Below are positions 34,102-44,767 of a stretch of 64,000 bases of DNA, in pieces. The position numbers and the translations under genes were made by a program. Source of the stretch: Rhynchospora pubera (lineage: Eukaryota; Streptophyta; Magnoliopsida; Poales; Cyperaceae). The first letter of the stretch is position 1. Every line of letters begins with the position of its first letter. Location: NCBI GenBank assembly GCA_028095005.1, contig CM051459.1, positions 310,746,513 through 310,810,512 of the forward strand, given 5' to 3'. The notes under the pieces were generated by a model, which was not told where the DNA came from, searched no databases, and saw nothing but the letters and a program-made list of their open reading frames with translations.

Positions 34102-35134
34102 AAACCTTGCTTGTCCTCAAGCAAAACCCTAAACTTAGTGGTGGACTAATACCCAAATCTGAACCAAAACATCTCGAATTCCTACAAGTTAAAACGTCAA
34201 TTGATTGTTGTCTCGCACTTTTTCAGTCCGACCACGGAAGATCAGATAGTCCTCTATGGGGCGAAAAAAATGCGGATCAAATACCCCTCGAGCATCTTGA
34301 GACCCGTCGTTACTGCCCATTCCAAACGAGCGAAGGGAACTAATGCGGTTCTAAGTACCTCGAGAGTTGATTGTTTGTCGTAGGTCTTTTTTTTTCCAGT
34401 AGGCGCAAGCCCCTACTGTTAATTACCTCCGGACTCAGTTACGAACTGAGCCAAGAGCACCTCTAGATCGGGATAATCAAAGTTCAGATGTCGTAAGTGG
34501 ATGAAGTCCATTTTAATAAAAGGATTGTGTCCTGGTAGAGAATTTCAGGATGAAAGACTAAACAGAAGGGCAGTCATTTGAACAGTGCCATGAATGATGC
34601 AATTTAATTCTTTAGTTTCACATTTTAAGACATTTAGGTTGTTTTTACTTTGCTGGGTCAGGCTTAGTGCCATTATAGATTTTTGAGTTCGACACTAGGA
34701 AATTTGGTATCCTAGATCGATCCTCAGTCGTTTGGAGATTGTGAGATTTTGGGATTTCTTTCAAGTCTTGAGTACAGATGCACTATGCCTTCTCTTGACA
34801 GGAACTTAGGTGATGGCCACTGGTTGACTTTTCTTCTGGTCACCTGGGCATCAGATTTCAGTCTGCTTCTGGTCAAACATGCCGTGAACTTGTAGAAACA
34901 GGCTGTTAGATTTGAGTCTAACACTAGAAAATAGGGTATTCTAGGTCAACTCTCAATCGTTTGAGGAACTTAGGGATTTTTGGGATTTTCGTTCAAGTCG
35001 CGAGTACAGATGCGCTATGCCTTCTCTTGACATGAACTTCAGTGATAAATCAGAATTGACTTTTCCTTTATCTCAATCTGAATATCAGGAGGGTGTCTCC
35101 TTCAAGGCGAAACGCGATGCAGTCTTGAAGGGAC

Positions 35135-35515
35135 GAACTTTTGACTTTTAAGACTTTATGTCACTTTAGACTCTGTATCTCTTGAGTCACTTTTAGGCTT
35201 TGTACCATTTTGACTTTGTGTCACTTTTAGATTTTGTGTCATTTTTTGGACTTTGTGTCATTTAAACTTTGTGTCATTTTTAGACTTTGTGTCACTTTTA
35301 GATTTTGTGTCACTTTTAGACTTTGTGTCATTTTGACTTTGTGTCACTTTTAGACTTTGTGTCATTTTTTGGACTTTGTGTCATTTAGACTTTGTGTCAT
35401 TTTTTAGACTTTGTGTCACTTTTAGACTTTGTGTCACTTTTAGACTTTGTGTCATTTTGACTTTGTGTCACTTTTAGACTTTGTGTCATTTAGACTTTGT
35501 GTCAGTTTCAGGTTT
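35135..35515. repeat. ACTTTGTGTCA minisatellite in the 3' LTR
   Basis: About 20 units of 15-19 bp built on TTAGACTTTGTGTCACTTT. The counterpart in the 5' LTR is at about 52135-52490, with slightly different unit numbers. Confidence 0.88.
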
Positions 35516-35819
35516 GGACTTTTTAATTTGCACTTTAGGATTTTGGACTTTTGAGTTCGGCTTTTAAGTTAGCACTTGTGGATCTTAACTTTTAAATTTG
35601 ACTTTTGGTTCTTTACATTTTCGGACTTGGTTTAAAGTTTGAACTTTTGCATTTTGGCATCAAGGACCTTAAGTTGGACTTTTGAGTTGCAGCTTTTGAG
35701 TTTTAAATTTTCAATCTTCAGTTGGACTTTTGAGTTCGAACTTTAAAGTTTTCACTTCTAAACTTTTATTGAATGCCCTTTTTTTTGTTATTTCAATCTT
35801 GTTCACGAATTTTGATGTT

Positions 35820-35955
35820 TGACTGTACCTGCTGTTCAGAACATAGAATGTCAGGTGTACCTGCTGTCCAGAACATAAAATGTTCAAATGTACCTGTTTT
35901 CCAGAACATAAAATGTTCAAATGTACCTGTTGTCCAGAACATAAAACATTCAAAT
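35820..35955. repeat. 33-bp tandem repeat, 4 copies
   Basis: TGTACCTG(T/C)TGTCCAGAAC plus ATAAAATGTTCAA units. 33 is a multiple of 3, so both strands stay open across them. The counterpart in the 5' LTR is at about 52800-52935. Confidence 0.85.
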
Positions 35956-37699
35956 GATTTTTGTTCAATTCCCTTTGGGGAACATATTAATTTTTTTTTA
36001 ATTTATCTATGCAAATCTATTATTTTCCATTATGGCCATCCTTTTAGACTTTGATTTAAAATGTTTTATACTTTGGTGCTTTGGCATGACATGATATATT
36101 AAAATATTCCTCACATTTTTCTTGACATTTTGATATTTTATGAGAATTTTTCTGATAATCCAACTATTTTTAATGCATTTTTGGAGTTTTCTGCTTCGCA
36201 GAATTTTCTGATTGGTTGTAACTTTGCTGTTTTGTGTTATGCCTGTCAGTGACTTGCCGCGTTTAGGGCGTCACAGAAGATCATGAAGGGACCAGATCTG
36301 GGGTTGGCTTAGTCGATTGGTCCATGCTCGAAACCATACGCCGGGTGCATTTCGCTCCCCTTTTTCTAGAATCCTCCTTTCTTCCCCAGTTCTTCCCGAC
36401 TTTGTTGACCTCCGCAACGGTCATCGTTGACTCCGGTGCTCCGACCGCCATTTCGATCAGAAACAGACTACATGGGATCACCTCTTCCTCCTATCTTCAG
36501 TTCTACTGTCAATTTTGTCGCCATCCTCTTACTGAGAGCATATTTACTCCGTTGCACCTATCATCTGTCAATGAATCGGGGTGGTAATTCGGGACAATTG
36601 GCAACAATTTCTTGCTAGGAATTGTTCACCGGGCACCAAGATCACTCCACAGGGTCGTTGGTGACAATAATTTGGGCATGAATATTTCAATTTTGGTCAA
36701 AATTTGACCCTTGGTCTGGTTTGGATTCTCATAAGAGAACTTTCAAAATTTTTCTTTTTTTACCAATTATTTTCAACCCATAGTGTTTATTTCTTTTTCA
36801 TACATGTTTTCCACATCGACATTCAGTACTTAGAATGATTTGGAGTATCTCTGTGAATTTACCATTAATTTGACTTTCAGGGCTTTTACTGAGTACTGAT
36901 CCTGGCCTTAGATTTTGATGCATATGCCCTATCCTACCATGGTATTACCCCTGTAACAATCGATGCTGGACATGGCATTTACTCATGTTTCACAAACAGT
37001 AAGTCTCAAGCATTCAAATTTTAAAATTGGTCTTTTGATAGCCACTCCTATTCTTCTGTCATCATGGTGAGTCACTTTAATAGATTGTTACATGGAATGA
37101 CATCTAATTTTTTTTTCAAAAGAGGCCATGTGTTTCTTTCCATCAAAACGGTGCTGGAATATTACTAGACATTTCTTTCCTTAAGTACATCCTCATTGCT
37201 TTCTAAAGAAAAATATCACAGGTTGGATTTGAGCTTATGCAGGGAAATTTTCCTTGATAAAGATGCACCCTATATATTTGTGTTGTTTATGTGTTTGAGT
37301 CCCCCTTTTTTTTATATTTTGTTTATTTTCTTTTAAGAGTTAAGACGCATAAGAAGTTCTTTTGAGTAAACATATTCCTATAATGAAACTGACTCTTATC
37401 ATTTCATATACGTATATTTTTTTTACCAACAGGTGCATAAGACCCTTTTCAAGATGTAAACTCAACAAAAGTACCTCACTATTGTATACATATACTATCT
37501 TTAAAAGACATAACATATTGTATTGCTAGGTTATCCCCATTACCTTGTGCTTTGGCATTTTCAGTTTAGTCCTTCTTATTTCATTATTATATATATTTCT
37601 TTTATGGTCTTAGCCCTAACCTATATCCCCATGACTTGTTAATTTCAAATTTTGTAGTTAGGTTCAGAAGGTAGTAAGCACTAGGAATTTGCTGTTGTC

Positions 37700-38475
37700 C
37701 CCAAGTATGCGCTCTCAGGCAAGCATCCCTTGGTTACAGCCGCATACTTCCAGTAAATTTAAAATATATTTTTTGTTAAAAAAGAAAGTCTGACAGCATA
37801 TATTTTTAGCAAAATAGTCCCTACTTACTATATGTTAAAACCCTTCTCTTTGTTGTTTTTTTTTTATACTAGACACATGTTTTCCCCTCTTTTTTTTATA
37901 CATACCCCTGGTTTCTTATTTATTACAATTTTGTTAATTTCAGATCCATTCATTCTTTGTTTTATGCATAACATTTGAGACAGCTACCATTAGTGTTGAA
38001 ACATGGCTAAATGCATGAGTGTGCGCTCTCAGACAAGCACCCCTCATGCATGGAACCGTGTTCCTCCACCAAACTTTATTTCAACATTTTTAAGATATTA
38101 GAGGACTCATTGACATAAGTTTTATTCATAACTTTTGAAACAACTATTATCAATGTCGAAACATAGTTAGATGCATGAGTGTGCGCTCTCAGGCAAGCAC
38201 CCCTCACGCATAAACCTATGCCTCTTCACAGGAATTTATCTTTTAGCATTTTTTTTAACATTAAGGGACTCCTTGACATAAGTTTTATTCATAACTTTTG
38301 AAACACCTATTATCAATGTCGAAACATAGTTAGATGCATGAGTGTGCGCTCTCAGGCAAGCACCCCTCACGCATAAACCTATGCCTCTTCACAGGAATTT
38401 ATCTTTTAGCATTTTTTTAACATTAAGGGACTCATTGACATAGGCAAGTGTGCGCTCTCTGGCAAGCACCCCTTA
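37700..38475. repeat. GCGCTCTCAGGCAAGCACCC repeats, some spaced ~163 bp
   Basis: Occurs near 37710, 38025, 38186, 38347 and (as CTCTCTGGCAAGCACCCC) 38452. Flanks ATGCATGAGTGT and CATAACTTTTGAAAC are also repeated. The same array is at about 54685-55395 in the 5' LTR. Confidence 0.8.
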
Positions 38476-41349
38476 CCCATGTCTCTGAGCCCTAAAGCAG
38501 CACTAGTGAGTGATCTACATGGGGACTTTTTTTACTTATCTTCAAAGAGAATAAAGAAAACAAGAGAAGCACAAGGACTGGAAGTGAAAATCAAGAAGGA
38601 AGACTTAAGAAATGAAATTTATGTATTAAACTTAGTACAGTGGATTCCCTACCTTTCCTTGGGATTGCTCTTACTTGTTTTTTGAGAATTTGATTACAAT
38701 AGTGCTACTAAACGAACTAGCAGAATTTCAACCTAGTGATCTTGTGTCCCCCCTTTTGCTTTGCTCTTGATCTTCTTTTATAGCTGAAATCCTTGGGGCT
38801 TGGCTTCATTTTCTTGACACATGGCAACATCTTCTGTATTGGATTTATGATGGAGGGTTCAGATATGGTGTGAGGCTGCCGCCATACTTTTGTAATTCCA
38901 GCTTCACTTCTTTCCTTTTTACTTCTTTTTACTAACCATTGGTAGTATGCCACTTGACACTTATAATTTCACTCTTTTTTACAGGGTGCTTGGAGGAGGA
39001 GTTACATCCATTCTGGCGCCAATTGATGTGCTGTCTTTCATCTAGTGATTCACAGATTGATGAAGGGCTGTGATTTGCATAGAGGAGGGATCTCCTTTGA
39101 TGCATAGCTGTGGCCATAGTGTTGTAGGTCTGGTACATCGGCAGCATGCCTTTACCCATTCCCTCATGAGTTCTCAACTGGAGGCTCCTTTAGTGAAAGG
39201 TAGTTTCCCTTAATACCCCTTTCTATACGTGCATGTCTCCTTTGTCATTCAGGGGCAAATCTGGGACTATGCCTCCCTGCTTGACATTTGGCATGATTTT
39301 GATTGTCGAGTATTGTATTTGCTGCTTGGGTAACTTGCCTGCTTACTAATTCTTCTTTTTCACTCTCATATGACAGATGGGGTCCATGCCAGGGGAGATA
39401 AACATCTCTCTTCATCTACCTATGCTTGTAGAAGAGGGATACAGTACCAATATATGTTTTCCTTTTTCATTGATCATTATTTCCTTAATTTTCAATGCTC
39501 AGAATTTGTTTTGCCCTTACTAACTTGGTTGTGTTGTTTTTTTTTAATCATAACATGATCATTAGTACATAAGCAAACTCCTAATCCCTTGGGACAGCTC
39601 CATATGTGGCAATTTCAGATAGGATATAGAGGGGTATAGCTGGAATTTGAGGTTTCTTATGTGCATCCCCCATGAGCTTTGATCTTTTGTCTTTTCTTTT
39701 AATTCCTGATTTGCCCTTTGATGTCACGTATGGAATGCCTTTCAGGTGCCAATTGACGTGTGTTGATTGTCTACATACCAGAGTGTATCTCTCATTTAAT
39801 CTGGCCACATCCGTCCATTCATCATATCCATTTTGCCTCCCATGTGGAAGTGAGTGACTGATGATGCATTTGCTTGAGAAAGAAAGGCAAAAAAGGCAAT
39901 TCCTGGGTGTTGTATCATGCTTTTCCCTTCAGTACATCATTTAATGCATTGTACTAGTGTCACAAGGAGCAATCATCACCCAAGCATCAACGGTTGGGAA
40001 TGTTAAATTGACTGATGAAATTCCTTCTCTCTCAATTACTTTTCCCTGAGCCCATGGTACACTGGCTTTACAAGCCTAGAACTTTCTTTTCAGTGCCTAG
40101 GCTAGAGGGGAACCTTCCTTCTCCATTTGTTCCTTTTATTCGACTTTATGTGATTTGCTGTACTGGCCCCCTCCAGTTCAAGCATAGGTGACTTTCTTCC
40201 CTTTCTCCCTGCTTCCTATTACATAAGCGAGTAGCATACGAAGTAGTGAGGAACCATCTATCTCCCTTGACTCACAGTATAACAACTCCCATTGCTTATT
40301 CCCATGTCTCCAATGTTTACCGCCATGGCCATGAGGCTCATTGCTTCAACCAGCTTCAATTAACCCGAAATTACTCATTACTTTCCCCTCATAGATCCAA
40401 CAGGTGCCTCCTAGGTATGTTTCCTTGGCAATTTCTCGCTAATTTAGCAAAATTCCTCATGCGTTTGTCTCAGTCACTGATTCTTTCCCTTTCAATTATT
40501 GCTCAACCTAGTCACCGTCCATCGCCGAGTCTGGTACTGTTGTATTGGTGAGGTTGTCGCCTTTTCACCGGCGAGGTTGGTTGAGGCTGAAACAACGCGA
40601 AACGGCGGCGAAACTCCTCCTCACGCCAGCGTACGACGCCTTCGTCAGACATACAGTACTATTTCACCCTCCTTTTCTTTTCTTTTTTTTTAAAAACGAG
40701 TGGGACCCACAACTTTCGACCAATCAGAAAATTCAATTAGATGTTTGTAATTTAAGATCAAGATCCATCCGTTGTTTTTGGATAACATATTAAGGATTTA
40801 TCAGGATCGTTGGATCGGTAGGAATTTCTGAATTGGATTGGTGTAGTTTAGATGGGCTTTAATCTCGGCCCAAAGCGGATTTTTTTTTAATTCAAAGGCC
40901 CATCCGAAAATATCTCCATTTATGTGAGGTTTACCTCCATTTGTTTCAAAATGGAGCTGTCCATTTAACTGAATTTTGAGGATAATTAAGCTGCTTTGTT
41001 CTTAGAAAAATTGTTTGGTGCCCTTCCATAGGTCAATTTGACATGAAATTTTGCATGGTTTCTCATAAAAATATGAAGAATTTAGCTGCCACAAATTTTC
41101 TATTTTTAGGACTTTGGTAATTAATTATAAGGATATCACGGGCGCATAATGGCATTCCTCATAACTAATTAATTTACCATCCATTTTTAAGAATTTTGTG
41201 TTTTCCTTTCATGCAATATGACCAATCATCAGGGCTATTTTGTTGGGTCATTGGTTATGTGGATGGGATCTTGATTACATGGTTTTGGACTTTGGTGATA
41301 AAACAGGAAATTGTTTAGGATTTTGTGCAGCAGAATTTGGAGGCAAACA

Positions 41350-41366
41350 AATGCCCCCACCAGAGT
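41350..41366 (-). promoter_or_regulatory. Polypurine tract of the 24-kb element
   Basis: On the minus strand ACTCTGGTGGGGGCATT directly precedes TGTTTGCCTCC, the LTR start. Nearly identical to the tract of element 1 at 6035-6052. Confidence 0.8.
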
Positions 41367-41485
41367 GGACTGTGAGATGTCTCGATCAGTCTACTCTGGT
41401 GTCCCTAATTTCTAGGCATTTCCTTAGTAATTTGTGGGCATTTTCTGGGTATTTGACATGGTTTTCGCTTTCCTTGCAGGTGCTT

Positions 41486-44400
41486 ATGGCTTCGGTTGAT
41501 GAGATTTACGATACTGTCCCTCAGTTTCAGATTGTCAGAACGGGCTTCTATGGTCCTTCGGATGAGGCCATTGATTCTTATATCAGTGGTTATTTGGATC
41601 CTCAGAAGGTTCATGTGCACCTTCACCGTCTATAGAGGCGTGCTATTCTCAGAGGAAGAGATAATTTCCACGGGCTTTTGGTTCGACACAACCGCTTACC
41701 TTTACCGGCCATCTATGATTATCCAAGCCTTGCTGTTGACCCCCCTTCACGCACTGAGGAGTGTCGAGACAGGTACTACACCTCTCATTGTTCCATTAGT
41801 CGAGATAGGCGTGGCATTCCCTCTGGTGACCTTGCAGGTATTTTTCTGAGTCCCACTGGTCGTTCTACTTTTTCTGCCGATTTTCATTTGTTGAGTATGG
41901 AGATGATGGAGGGACATGTTATTCCTTGGTCTCCTGGGAATTTGAGAGTTCAGGGTGATTTGAAATGGAGTCCTGGACAAGTTGAATGGACCCGGTATAT
42001 TTTGTGTAGTATGGGGAAGAAATTGGATAAGGTTGAGATTTTTGGAGGTGTGATTTTGGCCTTGTTTGAGTATACATGGAGTTCCAACCTCCTGAAAGCA
42101 ATGGCCTCCAATTGGAATTATGTTCATAATACCTTTCCCTTAGAGGATCGGGACGCCACTATCGATCTTCAGCAGATGTCTGGCCTTATGGGGGTGCCAG
42201 TAGAGGGGTTGGTTTATGAGGAGAGGGTACCGCCTGATTTTGAGCTCTATGGTCCTGATCACAAAGGGTTTCCTCTACACTCTGCGTCGCTTCGGGCAGT
42301 TTTCCAGATTTATTATGAGATTGCCATGTCACGTGGTCGGTGTGGCTTGGACAGGAATGTTCCTTTGAGAGACTGGGTTCGTTATTTCACGGATTTGATA
42401 CCCGAGAAGAGGGCTGCGCATTTTGCTAATCCTTTAGAGCCGATTAAATTGGGTTCTGACAAGACATATATTCCTTCTGAGCGGGTGTCATTCTCAGATT
42501 TTTGTTCCCATAAGTTAGATGATGAGACGGTCCTGACTGCCTTTTTGGCCTCGTGGTTGTGTTATTTCTTGATTATCTATGAGCCGGCTGGGCATATCCG
42601 CCCTGGGGTCTTTGTGGTGGCGAATGCCTTGGCTCACGGTAAGCGGATCTCATTGGCTATTCCAGCTTTAGTGAACCTTTATAGGTCCATGAGAGAGCTT
42701 ACTTCTTCGAGGGATCCTTCCAGAGCCACAGTAGTCATGCCTTTACATATCCTTTCTGGTTGGTTTTATCTTTATCTTTACATATCCTTCCAGAGCCACA
42801 GTAGTTATACTCCACTGACCTCTGCTGGCATGCGGCAGTCATTGCCGGGTTTGATTCATATTGCTGGTTGTACCGTCCGCGATCCAGGTCAGATCACCGC
42901 TCATTTGTGCTTTACTCAGAGTAGTCAGTTCATCGCGGATTATCGCCCTGAGGCTTTCAATAAGGGGTGGCCTAAGGACACTGGGAAGCCATATGTTATC
43001 AAGGATGTGGCGCCTCGTCAAAAGGGGGCCTGTCCTAAATTATGTTCTCCTCAACACAGGCGGGACCGGGACTATACCGTCAGTATCAGAGCGGGGTGCT
43101 TGTCCATGCGCATGGGGAATAGGGTGATCCATGAGGTTTACAGCCCTCACCGTTGTGCTTGGCAGTTTGGGTATGATCAGGCTATTCCAGCAGTTTTCAG
43201 TTTTCCTGACCCTCCTCGAGCCACTTTGCCGTCATGTGCAGCTTTTAGTGCATTCTCAGTGTGTTTGGGCACCGACACTAGTTGTATTGTTCCTCCGGCC
43301 TCTCGCCAGGGGACATTGACTGGAGATTATGACAGGTGGTTTAGAGGTTGGTCTAAGATTCCTCATGACGTTAGCGTGGCCATGCTAAAGGAGAAAGTTT
43401 ACCCTCGTTCTCGGATTGGTCCGCAAAATCCGGAGGTTAGACAAGGTGGGTTCAGACCACTGAAGAATGCTTTTGGGGCTGATGGTTTTGTGCCGGTTGG
43501 TGTGAAGCCCTTGGAGTATGTAGACCCTCCTCCGCTTCCAGACGGCCGTTTCCCTGGTTCGTTACTTTGAATTATCTTCATGGTTATTTTCTTTCTTCCT
43601 TATGATGATTTGTTCTTCGAGGCAGGTCTCAGTGGATATGATTTTGGTCATTTTCACTTCAAAGTAGAGGGTATTTCTCCTATTGAGGGAGAGTCTGCTC
43701 AAGCTCTTGTATCAGAGCCTTACAGACGCTGGGCTATTTACTCAGGTATTGTATCTCTCTTCTTTTTGTTTAATTTGTCACCGACGTAGGTTCGTCATGG
43801 TTTTGGGTTTCATAGGTGTTCATAGGCTCCCTCCTTCGGTGGAAAACGAGGAGTTGGCCCCTTCAAGTTGTCCTTCTCCGGAGTACCCTGATGAGTTGGC
43901 TGAGGAAGCAGCTAGGCGGTTGAAAAGGCAACGTGAGGATTCTTTGGCAGAAGAGGAAGTGACACGGTATGAGCTTCGATGGCGGCCGAGGGAGAGCCCT
44001 TCAGATGACGGGTTTTCCATGGAGCCTCCTCTCCTTACAGCACATTCATGTATGCTGTTTCCACTCTGACTTTGTTCCATTTGATTTTGATTTGCTATAA
44101 ACTTGTTATGGTATTATTTTCCAGGGACTGCATGTTCAGGTATGTGGGGTAGCGCCATTCTGGCTGAGTCCGCGGTTGTCACAATGGACATCAAGATGGA
44201 GGAGGTCGAGGTGGAGACCGTCGCTGTGCCGTTTGAGGAGATTTTGCGCCCCAGGTTGATCTCTCCGGCTCCATTTATCCAGGCGAGTGACTTCCCTGCT
44301 CCGGATGATTCTAGGGCGATTGTTGTTGTTACCGTCTTTTCTTGTCAGACCGCTCCGACACCGGCCATCTTTCCAGCGCTTCGAGGTCTAGGTATGTTTT

Positions 44401-44505
44401 ATTTCACTGAGATATGTACTTTAGTTTCCTTTCTGTTTCATTTTATATTTTCTCATCTTGCTTCATCTAGGTCGGTTTCCCTATACTCTGATGTCCTTCA
44501 TCTAG
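41486..44505 (+). pseudogene. Five-exon plant mobile domain (PMD) gene, antisense in the element
   Basis: ATG 41486 follows an acceptor-like TTCCTTGCAG. Exons are 41486-43556, 43626-43745, 43816-44049, 44125-44391 and 44471-44505. All introns are GT-AG and phase 1, and each internal exon is a multiple of 3 (120, 234, 267 nt). Exon 1 carries the PMD hallmark (WNYVHNTFPLEDRDATIDLQ, then QMSGLMGVPVEG), the FYGPSDEAIDSYISGYL N-terminus and a DRWFRGWSKIP segment. Later exons are acidic and low in complexity. PMD proteins of the MAIN/MAIL type act in silencing and genome stability; others are known to be carried by transposons. One in-frame TAG (41633-41635) interrupts exon 1, and a short duplicated segment lies near 42715/42787, so this copy is probably inactive. 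It ends 262 bp from the convergent 819-aa ORF. Confidence 0.82.
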
Positions 44506-44767
44506 GTCTAGGTCGCTTTTCTTCAAGAAATTCCTCTTGTTCAAGCTCTTCCGAGCCCGAGTCATCGTCAATGCTTATCATTTGGCATGACTCAGGATTT
44601 TGGTTTTGGTTTTCTTCCTGGCTTTGGCTTGAAAGGGCGGTGTTTTCAGTTTGGACATCAGTAGAGGTAGCAGTTGCCCCCTGTTCAGTGCTGGCATTTT
44701 CCTCTGTCTCTGGTTCAGCGGGTTCATTTTCTCCATCTGCCTCCTCAGCGGCCGTGGCTTCCCAGAT
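44506..44767. other. Convergent intergenic gap
   Basis: Lies between the end of the PMD gene and the end of the minus-strand 819-aa ORF. Both frames drift open across it, but no separate gene is supported. Confidence 0.4.

Larger units (their letters stand above)
34209..41349 (-). repeat. 3' LTR (7141 bp) of the 24-kb element
   Basis: On the + strand it starts TGTCTCGCACTTTTTCAG and ends GGAGGCAAACA. It contains several tandem families: 15-19-bp ACTTTGTGTC(A/C) units (about 35135-35510), four 33-bp TGTACCTGTTGTCCAGAAC units (about 35820-35950), and five GCGCTCTCAGGCAAGCACCC units (about 37705-38470), some spaced about 163 bp apart. A stretch of about 60 bp at 37755-37815 and about 25 bp near 40613-40640 are absent from the other LTR. 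Being upstream of the + strand PMD gene, it could supply that gene's promoter. No protein-coding gene is supported inside it. Confidence 0.92.
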
